Notes: generated from the sequence alone by a model not told the origin. Shown: positions 45,133-54,511, counted from the stretch's first letter. The stretch: DNA of 64,000 bases from Limisphaerales bacterium (GCA_009773355.1 WRPG01000026.1:1-64000), one strand, 5' to 3'. A program made the numbers and translations.

Positions 45133-45990
45133 GTGAGCGCCGGCAAGACCTACCTCAAATGCAAGTGCCCTCATTGCGGCGCGGAGGTCTCGTATCCCGA
45201 CTACGCGGGCGGTGGTGCGAGCAGTTGCGGCCAGTGTGGCAAGACTGTCCTGCTCCCGCGCGCGGCGGCCGCGCCGCAACCCGCGCCCGCCAGGCCCGCC
45301 GCCGGCCCGGCACCCGCACCAAAGCCCGCAGCTCCTCCGCCCGCGTCCAAGCCCGCGCCTGCCGTTGCCCCCGCACCGTCCGCATCGAAGCCGGCTCCCG
45401 CCCCGGTCAAGCGGGTTGACCCCGCCGCCATCCGCGCGGTGGAATCGAAGCCGGGTGGCGGGCGGGCACCTTTCCTGCGGGTGTGCCTGTGGACGCTGAA
45501 CATCGCCATCGTGCTCGCGGTGGTGGTTGTGCTGGGCAATCACTTGAAGAACCGGCCGAAGCCAGCCGAAGGGGAGAAAAATGAAGCTCCCATTCCGTCC
45601 GCCCCCGCCGCTCCGGCTCCGGCGGCGAAGCCAGGCACTCCTTCCCCGCCGGCTCCCGCCACTCCCGCCGCCCCGCCCGCGCCCGTCGTTCCCAAAGGCC
45701 CCAAGCTCATCGGCGATTTGAAAATCACCCAGGTCGCGCTCGACCAGCCCAAGGGCGCGAAGGGCAGCCGCTTGGTTTATGTGACCGGCGTCCTCAAGAA
45801 CGACTCCGACCATCAGCGCTTTGGCGTGCGCGTGGAGCTCGACCTACTTGACGTCGCCACCAACAAGGTCGGCACCGCCACCGACTACCGCCAGATGCTC
45901 GAACCCCGCGCGACCTGGCAGTTCCGCGCCGTCGTCACCGACCGCCGGGCCACCGCCGCAAAGCTGGCTGGCGTGAAGGAAGACGAGTAG
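45133..45990 (+). CDS. Zinc-ribbon membrane protein with Pro/Ala-rich linkers
   Basis: A 285-residue protein. The N-terminal zinc ribbon has [14 protein letters not shown] and [13 protein letters not shown] (two CxxC pairs, with a further upstream Cys). It is followed by a long Pro/Ala/Lys linker (about 40-105), one membrane helix ([22 protein letters not shown], about 118-138), a second Pro/Ala linker, and a C-terminal beta domain ([45 protein letters not shown]) resembling the FxLYD/DUF3426-type extracellular domain. Similar zinc-ribbon/TM/FxLYD proteins are common, with unknown function. GTG at 45133 starts at the ribbon. Confidence 0.78.
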   Translation: MSAGKTYLKCKCPHCGAEVSYPDYAGGGASSCGQCGKTVLLPRAAAAPQPAPARPAAGPAPAPKPAAPPPASKPAPAVAPAPSASKPAPAPVKRVDPAAIRAVESKPGGGRAPFLRVCLWTLNIAIVLAVVVVLGNHLKNRPKPAEGEKNEAPIPSAPAAPAPAAKPGTPSPPAPATPAAPPAPVVPKGPKLIGDLKITQVALDQPKGAKGSRLVYVTGVLKNDSDHQRFGVRVELDLLDVATNKVGTATDYRQMLEPRATWQFRAVVTDRRATAAKLAGVKEDE

Positions 45991-46048
45991 CGCGTCTGCG
46001 CGCTTGCCACGTCTGCGGGGCGTTTCCATACTCCGCGCCTTTGAAACT

Positions 46049-47038
46049 ATGAACGCACCCATTCGTGTCGCAGTCACCGGCGCTGCCGGCCAAATCGGCT
46101 ACTCCCTCCTCTTCCGCATCGCCTCCGGCGCGATGTTCGGTCCCGACCAGCCGGTCATCCTCCAGCTCATCGAGGCACCCATCGAGAAGGCACTCGCCGC
46201 GCTCGGCGGCGTCGCCATGGAACTCGACGACTGCGCCTTCCCGCTGCTCAAGGGCATCGTGCAGACCTCTGATCCCGCCGTCGGCTTCAAAGACGCCAAC
46301 TGGTGCCTGCTCGTTGGCGCAAAGCCGCGCGGCCCCGGCATGGAGCGAGCCGACCTGCTCAAGGACAACGGCAAGATCTTCATCGCCCAAGGCCAGGTCA
46401 TTGACGCCGTGGCCGCCGCCGATGCGCGCGTGGCCGTCGTTGGCAATCCCGCCAACACGAACTGCATGATCGCCGCCTCGCAGGCCAAGCGCCTCCCGCC
46501 CGAGCGCTTCACCGCGATGGTGCGCCTCGACCAGAACCGCGCGCAGACCCAGCTCGCCAAGAAGGCCGGCGCGGACCTCACCGAGGTGAAGGACATCTTC
46601 ATCTACGGCAACCACAGCCCGACGATGTTCCCCGCCTTTGCCCACGCGACCATCGGCGGCAAGCCCGCCAAAGCCGTCATCAATGACGACGCTTGGTTGC
46701 AGGGTCCGTTCTGCGAGACCGTCGGCAAGCGCGGCGCGGCCATCATTGCCGCGCGCGGGGCTTCTTCCGCTGCCTCCGCCGCGAACGCGCTGGTGGACCA
46801 TGTCCGCAGCCTCGTCACGCCCGGAGCCATCCACTCCGTCGCCGTGAAGTCGAACGGCCACTACGGCTTCGACGCGAACGTGTGGGCCGGCATGCCCGTG
46901 CGCACGACCACGCCCGGCAGCTACGAGGTCATCACGTCCTACGCGATGGACGACTTCGCGAAGTCGAAGATCGCCGCCACGAACAAGGAGCTCCTTGAGG
47001 AGCGGGCCTTTGTCGCCGACATGCTGCCGAAGGCATAA
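46049..47038 (+). CDS. mdh: Malate dehydrogenase
   Basis: A 329-residue NAD-dependent enzyme of the LDH/MDH superfamily, group with [23 protein letters not shown] at the N-terminus. The substrate loop is [15 protein letters not shown], followed by [12 protein letters not shown], the catalytic pair [10 protein letters not shown] and [11 protein letters not shown] (His), and [15 protein letters not shown]. It interconverts malate and oxaloacetate in the TCA cycle. ATG 46049 fits the family start exactly. The gene stands alone and ends at a strong terminator at 47055-47081. Confidence 0.96.
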   Translation: MNAPIRVAVTGAAGQIGYSLLFRIASGAMFGPDQPVILQLIEAPIEKALAALGGVAMELDDCAFPLLKGIVQTSDPAVGFKDANWCLLVGAKPRGPGMERADLLKDNGKIFIAQGQVIDAVAAADARVAVVGNPANTNCMIAASQAKRLPPERFTAMVRLDQNRAQTQLAKKAGADLTEVKDIFIYGNHSPTMFPAFAHATIGGKPAKAVINDDAWLQGPFCETVGKRGAAIIAARGASSAASAANALVDHVRSLVTPGAIHSVAVKSNGHYGFDANVWAGMPVRTTTPGSYEVITSYAMDDFAKSKIAATNKELLEERAFVADMLPKA

Positions 47039-47054
47039 CGCAGTTTCACCCCGA

Positions 47055-47081
47055 AGCCGCCGGTGCAAGCCGGCGGCTTTT
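47055..47081 (+). terminator. Rho-independent terminator after mdh
   Basis: AGCCGCCGG (47055-47063) pairs perfectly with CCGGCGGCT (47070-47078), loop TGCAAG, followed by TTTT. It lies 16 bases after the mdh stop and argues that the next gene starts downstream of it, at GTG 47090 rather than GTG 47063. Confidence 0.85.
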
Positions 47082-47089
47082 CTATTTCC

Positions 47090-49453
47090 GTGCGCAAAGC
47101 GACCGTCGAACTCACCGAACTCACTCCCGACGTGCTGCGATTGAGCGTCGGTAGCGGGGCGAAGCGCACCAACTCGCATCTCGAACTCACCACCGCCGCC
47201 GGAAAATTCTCCCTGAACCGCCGCACCGGTGCGTGGACTCTGCACGACCACACCGGACTCGAAATCTTCCATTGCACTTCGCTCGACTTCGCTGCCACTC
47301 AGCCGCAACTCACCCTCCGCCTTGCCGATGGCGAAAGCATCTTCGGACTCGGCGAATCCACCGGCCCGCTCAACAAACGCGGTCTCATCCGCGAGTTCTG
47401 GAACACGGACGTGCTCGGCCACGCCTCCTGCATCCATCCAAGCCTGCGCAATCTCTACGTCTCCATTCCCTTCGCGCTCTCGCTGCGCGAGGGCAGGGCA
47501 GGGGGCCTCTTCTGGGACAATCCCGCGCGCCAGACCTGGGACATCGGCTGCACCGAGCCTGATGAGTTCCGCCTTCGCGCCGCGACCCGTGCCGGCGACT
47601 TCCAGTCGCCGTCGGTTGCGTCCAGCAGCACGGAGCGGCGGCTGGAAGCCGCCGGCACGGGCTGCGGTGCCATCGAGCCTGCGTGTGCCGATGGCTCGCT
47701 CTACCTCTTCCTCGGCCCCACGCCCGCCGACGTGGTCGCGCGCTTCACGGAGTTGACCGGTCGCATCCCGCTGCCGCCGCGCTGGGCGCTGGGCTATCAC
47801 CAGTCCCGTTACAGCTACGCGAGCCGTGCGGAGTTGGAGCGCATCGCCCGTGAGTTTCGCCGCCGCCAGATTCCCTGCGACGCGCTGCACCTCGACATCC
47901 ACCACATGGATGGCCACCGCGTCTTCACCTTCGGCAAGACCTTCCCGCGCCCGCGCGAGCTGCTGGCGAAACTCACGAAGCAAAGCTTCAAGACCGTCGC
48001 CATCGTGGACCCCGGTGTGAAAGACGACCCGAAGTTTGGCGTGCTGAAACGCGGCCTCGCACAACGCGCTTTCGTAAAAGCTCCCGACGGCAAGCGCGAC
48101 TTCATCGGCAAGGTCTGGCCGGGCAAATCGCGCTTTCCCGACTTCCTGAACCCGCGCGTGCGCCGCTGGTGGGCGGAGGAGCAGGCCGCCTTCCAACGCC
48201 TCGGCCTCGCCGGCATCTGGAACGACATGAACGAGCCGGCGCTCTTCGACACGCCGGGCAAGACGCTGCCGGAGACGTGTGTGCATCGTAGTTGCAACCT
48301 TCAGGTTGCGAATCAAACCGACGCGCAGGCTGAAGCCTGCGACTACGCGACGCCCCACGCCGCCGTCCACAATCTCTACGGTTCCGCGATGGCCGCCGCG
48401 TCGCGTGAAGGCGCGCTGCTGGCCGCGCCGGACAAGCGCCCCTTCATTCTCACGCGCGCCGGTTACGCCGGCATCCAGCGCCACGCCGCCGTCTGGACCG
48501 GCGACAACAGCTCGACGTGGGAGCACCTGGCCGAGTCCATTCCGATGCTGCTGAACCTCAGTCTCAGCGGTGTTGCCTTCTGCGGCGCGGACACGGGTGG
48601 CTTCATGGATAACTGCACCGGCGAACTGCTCGCGCGCTGGACGCAACTCGCCGCGTTCACGCCGTTCTTCCGCAACCACGCGAACATTGATTCGCGCCGA
48701 CAGGAGCCGTGGGCGTTCGGGCAGCGCATTGAGACGCTCTGCCGCGACGCCATCGCGTTGCGCTACCAGATGCTGCCGTATCTGGAATGCCTCTTCGCCG
48801 AGGCGCACCGCACCGGCGCACCCATCATGCGACCGTTGCTCTGGCATCACCCGAACGACCCGGTCGCCGTCGCGTGCGAAGACCAGTTCCTCCTCGGCGA
48901 GAGCTTACTGGTCGCGCCCATCCTCCGGCCCGGCGCGACGGCGCGCAGCGTGTATCTGCCGCGCGGGCTGTGGTTTGATTTCTGGAGCGGCGGACTTTAC
49001 GAGGGTGGGCAGCACATCGTCGCCGAGGCGGTGGCAGAGCACATCCCAGTCTTCGTGCGCGCGGGCGCGGTGATTCCCACGACGGCTCCGCGCCAGTTCC
49101 TCACGAGCGAACGTGATGCGACAGTGAACCTCCACATCTGGCCGCACGGTCGAAGCTCCCTTGCTTGGCACGAGGACGACGGCGAGTCACTCGGCTATGA
49201 GCGCGGCGAGGTCAGCACGCGGCAGGTTGAGTTCGTGGACCGGGGGACGAGCCGGCAGCTCACACTTGGCGCGGCGAGCGGGAATTTCGTCAGCCGGGTG
49301 GAGATGTGGCGCATTGTCGTCCGCTCCGCCCACCGGAACTACCGGGTCTGGGTGGACGGACAGCGAGCGGAGGCACACTTCGATCCGACGCTGGGCGTCA
49401 TGCTGTTTGAAGTGCCCAACGGCCCGGTGCCCATCGCGGCGCGCTGGCTTTGA
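47090..49453 (+). CDS. Glycoside hydrolase family 31 (alpha-glucosidase type)
   Basis: A 787-residue enzyme. Residues 1-230 are the GH31 N-terminal beta-sandwich (FGLGESTGPLNKRG). The barrel follows, with LPPRWALGYHQSRYSYAS, CDALHLDIHHMDGHRVFTF, the nucleophile D379 in GIWNDMNEPALF, the acid/base D472 in VWTGDNSSTWEHL, GVAFCGADTGGFMD, FFRNHANIDSRRQEPW and RYQMLPYLE. The C-terminal beta domains begin at LLVAPILRPGA. It probably releases glucose from alpha-glucans. It has no clear signal peptide. Two palindromic elements are inserted in frame, at residues about 166-191 and 400-420, the second only about 20 residues after the nucleophile. GTG 47090 is chosen because the mdh terminator precedes it. 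Confidence 0.92.
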   Translation: MRKATVELTELTPDVLRLSVGSGAKRTNSHLELTTAAGKFSLNRRTGAWTLHDHTGLEIFHCTSLDFAATQPQLTLRLADGESIFGLGESTGPLNKRGLIREFWNTDVLGHASCIHPSLRNLYVSIPFALSLREGRAGGLFWDNPARQTWDIGCTEPDEFRLRAATRAGDFQSPSVASSSTERRLEAAGTGCGAIEPACADGSLYLFLGPTPADVVARFTELTGRIPLPPRWALGYHQSRYSYASRAELERIAREFRRRQIPCDALHLDIHHMDGHRVFTFGKTFPRPRELLAKLTKQSFKTVAIVDPGVKDDPKFGVLKRGLAQRAFVKAPDGKRDFIGKVWPGKSRFPDFLNPRVRRWWAEEQAAFQRLGLAGIWNDMNEPALFDTPGKTLPETCVHRSCNLQVANQTDAQAEACDYATPHAAVHNLYGSAMAAASREGALLAAPDKRPFILTRAGYAGIQRHAAVWTGDNSSTWEHLAESIPMLLNLSLSGVAFCGADTGGFMDNCTGELLARWTQLAAFTPFFRNHANIDSRRQEPWAFGQRIETLCRDAIALRYQMLPYLECLFAEAHRTGAPIMRPLLWHHPNDPVAVACEDQFLLGESLLVAPILRPGATARSVYLPRGLWFDFWSGGLYEGGQHIVAEAVAEHIPVFVRAGAVIPTTAPRQFLTSERDATVNLHIWPHGRSSLAWHEDDGESLGYERGEVSTRQVEFVDRGTSRQLTLGAASGNFVSRVEMWRIVVRSAHRNYRVWVDGQRAEAHFDPTLGVMLFEVPNGPVPIAARWL
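47586..47661. repeat. In-frame compound palindrome 1 in the GH31 gene
   Basis: The 26-base arms 47586-47611 and 47636-47661 are reverse complements at 24 of 26 positions. Each arm is also its own hairpin: GGCGACT-TCC-AGTCGCC on the left and GGCGGCT-GGA-AGCCGCC on the right. The two arm differences are a compensated A-T versus G-C pair in that inner stem. The same family, with the same variation, occurs at 54512-54582. Confidence 0.92.
48287..48347. repeat. In-frame compound palindrome 2 in the GH31 gene
   Basis: The 24-base arms 48287-48310 and 48324-48347 share CGTAGT/ACTACG ends. The inner hairpins are GCAACCT-TC-AGGTTGC (left) and GCAGGCT-GA-AGCCTGC (right). Four of the five arm differences are paired changes that keep the inner stems intact. 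It is translated in frame as a Cys/Gln/Asn-rich loop. Confidence 0.9.
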
Positions 49454-49578
49454 CTACTACGGAAAGGAGGCGGGACTCCGGCCCGCAGCAGCCACCCCGC
49501 CCGTGATCACGGCGCAAATACCACGCGGTGTGGCGCAAGTTGCCGCGCTCCGGCGCGCGAACATCTGGCGCAGGCCGG

Positions 49579-49839
49579 CTAGAACCAGCCCTTCTTGTTC
49601 GTGACGTAGGTCGCCACGAATTCCTCGTCGCTCTTGGTGAGGTAGAGGATGCCTTCGATGAGGCCGACGATGCCCGTGATGAACCCGGCGATGCCGAGTG
49701 TCAGCACGGTCACCAGCAGCATGATGACGCCCTCCTTGGTGTAGCCGAGGATGAACTTGTGGATGCCCAGCGCGCCCAGGAGGATGCCGCAGATCCCGGC
49801 CGCGATTTTCTTGTCCGCACCAGCAGGTTTGTCGCTCAT
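49579..49839 (-). CDS. TM2 domain membrane protein
   Basis: An 86-residue protein with a short polar start (SDKPAGADKK) and the TM2 domain: IAAGICGILLGALGIHKFILGYTKEGVIMLLVTVLTLGIAGFITGIVGLIEGILYLT, then SDEEFVATYVTNKKGWF. The G-x-x-G-x-H-K-F-x-L-G hallmark and the D/E-G-I-x-Y-L motif are present. Two helices are expected in the inner membrane. The function of bacterial TM2 proteins is unknown. It is a single-gene unit between the GH31 and dinG genes. Confidence 0.92.
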   Translation of the reverse strand: MSDKPAGADKKIAAGICGILLGALGIHKFILGYTKEGVIMLLVTVLTLGIAGFITGIVGLIEGILYLTKSDEEFVATYVTNKKGWF

Positions 49840-49897
49840 AGTTTTGTCCCTTCCCTGCGCTGACTACCGGAGGCGGGGCTGGGCGTCAAGCCGCGCC

Positions 49898-52060
49898 TCA
49901 CACCACCTCCACCGGGCACTTGGGAATCGCATCGAGGAAGGCCTGGCCGTAGCGCTTGTTCAGCACGCGGTTGTCGAGGACGACGACGATGCCGGTGTCG
50001 GTCTTGGTGCGGATGAGGCGGCCCACGCCCTGCCGGAATTTCAGGATGGCCTCGGGCAGGCTGAACTCGCTGAAGGCATTGCCACCGCGCGCTTCGATGG
50101 CTTCGATGCGCGCTTCGATGAGCGGGTGGTCCGGCACCGCAAAGGGCAGCCGCGTGATGATGACGTTCGAGAGCGCCTCGCCCGGCACGTCCACGCCCTG
50201 CCAGAAGCTGTCGGTGCCGAAGAGCACGCTGTCCACGTTGTCCTTGAATTTCTCCAGCATCGTTGAGCGCGGCGTGCCGGTGCCCTGGATGAAGCAGTCC
50301 AACCCCAGTTCCTCGAAGAACGGCTGCATCCGCTCGCCCAGCTCCTGCATGAGCTTGTAGTTGGTGAAGAGGACGAAAGCCTTGCCGTGCGTCTGTCGGA
50401 TGAAGTGCTTCACCCAGTGCTCCAGCGCCTCGCGATAACCGGCGTCGCGCGGGTCGGGCATCTTGTTGGCGACATAGACCTTCATCTGCCGCTCGTAGTC
50501 GAAGGGCGAGCCGAGTTGGAGGGCGGTGGCGCGTTCGGCACCGACGCGACGGATGAAGTAGTTCAGGCCGGGAGCGGGGGGAAGTTTCGGCGTGTTGCGT
50601 GTTGCGTGTTGCGTGTTTTCAGACACGGAACACGCAGCATGCAACACGCTCGTTCCCAAAGTCGCACTCGTCATCACCACGCTGGTGTCGCTCTCGAAGA
50701 GCCTTCTCCGCAGGTAATCCGCCACGTCCACGGGGGCGGCGTTGAGGGAGAGGTTGCGCTGCGTCTTGCCGCCGCGCTCGACCCAATAGACATAGTCCTG
50801 TCCCTCCTGGCTGAGGAACGCGGCGATGGCCTGGCGCAGCTCCAGCAGGCGGCGGTTGCACTCCATCAACTCCTGCCCCGTGTCCGCGTCCTCGGAGGTC
50901 TTGATGAGTTCGCTCACGGACTCGCGCAGGCGCTGGATGGGGAGCGTCACGTTGTCCTTCACGAGGTCGGCCTGGCGGATGCGCAGCTCCTTCCAGTCGC
51001 GACGCGCGCCATCGCCGCCGGTGCCGAAGCGGCTGCGGCTGTCCGATTCGCGTGCTTGCTCGTTCATGGTGTCGCAGGCTTGCTCGACCTGCTGGAAAAA
51101 CTTCTCCGACTCGCCGAGCAGTTCATCCACGAGCTTCACGGACTTGCCCTGCCGCAGCGTCGCGAGCAGGCCCTTGCCGGACTTGGGATTCCACAGCCGC
51201 CCGAGTGCGAAGCGGAGCTGGCCGCTGCTCACGCTCAAGCCGACGTGCCGGGCGGCGACGTTCTCGACCGTATGCGCCTCGTCGAAGATGAGGAAGTCGT
51301 TCTTGAAGAGGATGCCGCCCTCCTGCTCCTCGTTCACCGCGCCGAGAAGCGTGAAGAACAGCGTGTGGTTCAGCACCAGCACATCGGCGGCGAGGATGCT
51401 CTTGCGCGCGCGCTGGAAGAAGCAGAGCCCGTGGTCCTTGGCGAAGTCGGACTGGTGGCCGCAAATCTTCGGCGAGCACAGGCCGCGCTCGGAGCAGACC
51501 TGCGCCCAGACCTTCGGGTCCGGCTCCAGCTCGAAGTCCGAACGGCTGCCGTCCTTCGTCTCCTTCGACCACTCGAAGACGCGCTTCAGCTCCTCAATCT
51601 CCGGCGAGGTGAACAGGTGGTCGGCGTGCTGCATGGCCTTGTGCAGGCGGCGGGAGCAAAGGTAGTTCGCGCGGCCCTTGAGCATCGCGTAGTTGAACCG
51701 CACCGGCTCCGGCAGCGCGCCCAGCAAGGCGGCGAGCATGGGCAGGTCTTTCTGCGTGAGTTGCTCCTGGAGGTTGATCGTGTGCGTGCAGACGACGGCC
51801 TTCTTCTTCTGCGCGAGCGCGAAGAGAATGGACGGGATGAGGTAGGCGAGCGACTTGCCCACGCCCGTGCCGGCCTCGACGACGAGGTGCTCGCGGGCCT
51901 CCAGCGCGCGCGCGACGGCCACCGCCATCTGCTGCTGTTCGGGGCGGAACTCGAAGTTGCTGGCCTTGGACAGCAGCCCGGTCGGCGAAAAGATTTCCGC
52001 GACCTGCTGGACGAGGTCGGTGCCGGAACCGGCTGGCTGGTTTTCAATGGCGGCAATCAC
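49898..52060 (-). CDS. dinG: DinG-type iron-sulfur DNA helicase
   Basis: A 720-residue superfamily 2 helicase of the XPD/DinG group. It has FEFRPEQQQMAVAVARAL, motif I EAGTGVGKS (62-70), Ia CTHTINLQEQL, the four-cysteine Fe-S region (YLCSRRL, then VCSERGLCSPKICGHQ), motif II IFDEAHTVEN, SATLG, LFTNYKLMQEL, FGTDSFWQGVDVPGEAL and motif VI FRQGVGRLIRTK. It unwinds DNA with 5'-3' polarity in this family. An insertion at about residues 470-489 (in the SENTQHATRNT region) is encoded by a palindromic element, yet the frame is kept. GTG 52060 is chosen as start; the frame is open further upstream, but that part overlaps the divergent xseB start. Confidence 0.92.
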   Translation of the reverse strand: MIAAIENQPAGSGTDLVQQVAEIFSPTGLLSKASNFEFRPEQQQMAVAVARALEAREHLVVEAGTGVGKSLAYLIPSILFALAQKKKAVVCTHTINLQEQLTQKDLPMLAALLGALPEPVRFNYAMLKGRANYLCSRRLHKAMQHADHLFTSPEIEELKRVFEWSKETKDGSRSDFELEPDPKVWAQVCSERGLCSPKICGHQSDFAKDHGLCFFQRARKSILAADVLVLNHTLFFTLLGAVNEEQEGGILFKNDFLIFDEAHTVENVAARHVGLSVSSGQLRFALGRLWNPKSGKGLLATLRQGKSVKLVDELLGESEKFFQQVEQACDTMNEQARESDSRSRFGTGGDGARRDWKELRIRQADLVKDNVTLPIQRLRESVSELIKTSEDADTGQELMECNRRLLELRQAIAAFLSQEGQDYVYWVERGGKTQRNLSLNAAPVDVADYLRRRLFESDTSVVMTSATLGTSVLHAACSVSENTQHATRNTPKLPPAPGLNYFIRRVGAERATALQLGSPFDYERQMKVYVANKMPDPRDAGYREALEHWVKHFIRQTHGKAFVLFTNYKLMQELGERMQPFFEELGLDCFIQGTGTPRSTMLEKFKDNVDSVLFGTDSFWQGVDVPGEALSNVIITRLPFAVPDHPLIEARIEAIEARGGNAFSEFSLPEAILKFRQGVGRLIRTKTDTGIVVVLDNRVLNKRYGQAFLDAIPKCPVEVV
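50591..50648. repeat. In-frame palindromic insertion in dinG
   Basis: CGTGTTGCGTGTTGCGTGTT (50591-50610) and the 20 bases 50629-50648 are reverse complements at 18 of 20 positions. The left side is built from tandem GTGTTGC words. The insertion is a multiple of three in effect and encodes a polar loop between SATLGTSVL and the next helicase block. Confidence 0.85.
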
Positions 52061-52164
52061 GGGCGCGCGAACTATGGGAAGCGCCGCGCGCGGGAGGCGA
52101 GTGAAAAGGCAAGTCCGACTCCGGGCTAGACGCCTCGCGCCGTTTCGCCTATACAGTCCGCGCA

Positions 52165-52437
52165 ATGTCGAAAGCTGCCAAAGCCAGTGCGGCGACTCCC
52201 CCGGCGGCGGACCAGCCCTTCGAGGAGGCGCTCCAGAAGCTCGAAGCCATCGTGGAAGCGATGGAGTCGCAGGAGCTGCCGTTGGAGACGCTGCTCGCGC
52301 GCTACGAGGAAGGCACCAAGCTCGCGGCGGTCTGTCAGGCCAAATTGGCCGAGGCGGAATTGAAGGTGAAGCAGCTTGAGCAGAAGGCGGGCGGCGAGTT
52401 TGAACTCAAACCGGCGGCGGTGGGGGCGGAGGATTAA
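52165..52437 (+). CDS. xseB: Exodeoxyribonuclease VII small subunit
   Basis: A 90-residue protein with the XseB helical hairpin: PFEEALQKLEAIVEAMESQELPLETLLARYEEGTKLAAVCQAKLAEAELKVKQL. The family motif FEEALxxLExIVxxLExGxLxLExxLxxYExGxxL is clear. It binds the large subunit XseA (not in this window) to degrade single-stranded DNA. It lies directly upstream of dxs, a common arrangement in bacteria, and is separated from it by a palindromic element. Confidence 0.95.
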   Translation: MSKAAKASAATPPAADQPFEEALQKLEAIVEAMESQELPLETLLARYEEGTKLAAVCQAKLAEAELKVKQLEQKAGGEFELKPAAVGAED

Positions 52438-52512
52438 GAGTAAGATTAGGAGTAAGAGCACGAGGCCGAGCGCCTCTCAATCCTACTCCTAATCTTAGTC
52501 GTAATCCTAATC
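52432..52512. repeat. Palindromic element between xseB and dxs
   Basis: The core TAAGATTAGGAGTAAGA (52441-52457) is matched at 16 of 17 positions by the reverse complement of 52481-52497, and the outer GATTA/TAATC ends also pair. The word is GTAAGATTAGGA. The left arm includes the xseB TAA stop, and the right arm ends eight bases before the dxs start. Confidence 0.88.
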
Positions 52513-52519
52513 AGACAAA

Positions 52520-54505
52520 ATGAACCGATACCTCGACATGGTGGACAGCCCGGAGCACGTGAAGAAACTCACGCCGGAGCAACTGACCTCGCTCGCGGAG
52601 GACATCCGTGGCGAACTCATCACCAAGCTGGCCAAGGCCGGCGGGCACCTCGGCCCGAACCTTGGCGTGGTGGAGCTGACCATCGCGCTGCACCGCGTTT
52701 TCAGCACGCCGAAGGACAAGTTCGTATGGGACGTGAGCCATCAGGTCTATGTCCACAAGCTGCTCACCGGTCGCAAGGACCGCTTCCACACCATCCGCCA
52801 GACCGACGGCTTGAACGGCTTCGCCCTTCGCACCGAGTCGGAGCACGACAGCTTCGGCGCGGGTCACGCGGGCACGGCGCTTTCCGCCGCGCTGGGCATG
52901 TGCGCCGCGCGCGACCAGCGCAAGAGCGATGAGCACGTCGTCTGCGTCTTCGGCGACGCCGCGTTGACCAACGGCGTGTCCTTCGAGGCGCTGAACAACA
53001 TCGCGCACACGACGAAGAAGTTCATCGGCATCCTGAACGACAACGAGTGGTCCATCGCGAAGAACGTCGGCGCGATTTCCGGCTACCTCAACAAGCTCAT
53101 CACCAACCCGACCTACAACCAGCTCCAGAAGGATTTCGAGTCCTTCATGCGCGGCACCCCGCGCGGCGAAATCACCTACAAGCTGGGGCAGAAGGTCGAG
53201 GAGGCCGTGAAGGGCGTGGTCAAGGAACTGACCCTGCGCCACAATCCGACCAGCAGCGAGAACGACGGTCGCGGCGGCTTCGGCAGCAGCCTCATCTTCG
53301 AGGAGTTGGGCGTGCGCTATCTCGGGCCGATTGACGGGCATAATCTGCCGCTGCTCATCGAGGCGCTGGAGTTCGCCAAGAACTGCGACTACCCCATCGT
53401 CCTCCACTTGCTGACGAAGAAAGGCAAGGGCTTCGACGCCGCGCTCAAGCACCCGGAGAAGTTCCACGGCCTCGGACCTTACAACGCCGAGACCGGCGAG
53501 ACGCCCGCCGCCAAGCCCGGCACGCCGCCTGCGTATCAGGACGTGTTCGGCCAGACGCTCGTGCGGCTCTGCCAGAAAGACGCCACGCTCGTCGGCATCA
53601 CCGCCGCCATGCCCACGGGCACGGGTTTGAAGCACTTGGAGAAGGCCATGCCCAGCCGCTACTACGATGTGGGCATAGCCGAGGAGCACGCGGTCATCTT
53701 CGCCGCCGGCATGGCGACGATGGGCTTCCACCCGGTCGTGGCGATTTACTCGACCTTCCTCCAACGCGCCTACGATTGCATCCATCACGACGTGTGCTTG
53801 CAGGACTTGCCGGTGATATTCTGCATGGATCGCGCGGGCCTCAGCGCCAACGACGGCCCGACGCACCACGGCCTGTTCGACATCTCCTACCTGCGCTGCC
53901 TGCCCAACGTCATCGCGATGGCGCCGAAGGACGAGGATGAACTCGCGGACATGATGTTCACGGCATCGCTCCAGAAGCACCCGACCTTCATCCGCTATCC
54001 GCGCGGCAACGGCGAGGGCGTGCCCATCAAGGACACGCCCGCGCTGCTGGAAGTCGGCAAGGCGGAGGTCACGCGGCAGTTCGCGAACAGCGGCGGGAAG
54101 AAGGTCGCCCTGTTCGGTCTCGGCCAGATGCACGGCATCGCCAAGAAGGCCGCCGACCATCTCGCCGCCGAGGGCTTCGATGTCGCCGTCATCAACCCGC
54201 GCTGGACGAAGCCGATTGACGCCGGCACGCACGAGTTCTTTGGCCGCGCCGCTGACCTCGTCATCACGTTGGAAGACCACGTCCTCATGGGCGGCTACGG
54301 CAGCACTGTGCTGGAGCACTTCGCCGACCGGCACATCACCACGCCCGTCGCGCGCATCGGCTGGCCGGACGCCTTCATCGAGCACGCCAGCAGCGTGGAT
54401 TACCTGCGCAACAAATACGGCCTGACTGTTGCCAACACAGTGGCGCAGGCGAAGGCCCGGCTTGCTGCCCCCGCTGCGGAACAGGTGAGCTTCAAGGCGG
54501 CGTAG
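52520..54505 (+). CDS. dxs: 1-deoxy-D-xylulose-5-phosphate synthase
   Basis: A 661-residue thiamine diphosphate enzyme, first step of the MEP isoprenoid pathway (pyruvate plus glyceraldehyde 3-phosphate). It has GHLGPNLGVVELTIALHRVF, WDVSHQVYVHKLLTGR, GAGHAGTALSAALGM, the ThDP/Mg motif VFGDAALTNGVSFEALNNIA, LHLLTKKGKGF, the second-domain Glu in VGIAEEHAVIFAAGMA, STFLQRAYDCIHHDVC and FCMDRAGLSANDGPTHHG. The C-terminal transketolase domain ends LEDHVLMGGYGSTVLEHF. Length and motifs are normal. It is probably co-transcribed with xseB. Confidence 0.96.
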   Translation: MNRYLDMVDSPEHVKKLTPEQLTSLAEDIRGELITKLAKAGGHLGPNLGVVELTIALHRVFSTPKDKFVWDVSHQVYVHKLLTGRKDRFHTIRQTDGLNGFALRTESEHDSFGAGHAGTALSAALGMCAARDQRKSDEHVVCVFGDAALTNGVSFEALNNIAHTTKKFIGILNDNEWSIAKNVGAISGYLNKLITNPTYNQLQKDFESFMRGTPRGEITYKLGQKVEEAVKGVVKELTLRHNPTSSENDGRGGFGSSLIFEELGVRYLGPIDGHNLPLLIEALEFAKNCDYPIVLHLLTKKGKGFDAALKHPEKFHGLGPYNAETGETPAAKPGTPPAYQDVFGQTLVRLCQKDATLVGITAAMPTGTGLKHLEKAMPSRYYDVGIAEEHAVIFAAGMATMGFHPVVAIYSTFLQRAYDCIHHDVCLQDLPVIFCMDRAGLSANDGPTHHGLFDISYLRCLPNVIAMAPKDEDELADMMFTASLQKHPTFIRYPRGNGEGVPIKDTPALLEVGKAEVTRQFANSGGKKVALFGLGQMHGIAKKAADHLAAEGFDVAVINPRWTKPIDAGTHEFFGRAADLVITLEDHVLMGGYGSTVLEHFADRHITTPVARIGWPDAFIEHASSVDYLRNKYGLTVANTVAQAKARLAAPAAEQVSFKAA

Positions 54506-54511
54506 CGCAAA

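Noticed and set aside
45935-48850. A 971-codon minus-strand open frame opposite mdh and the GH31 gene
   Set aside because: It is a shadow of two well-supported genes and crosses the mdh terminator. No coding signature.
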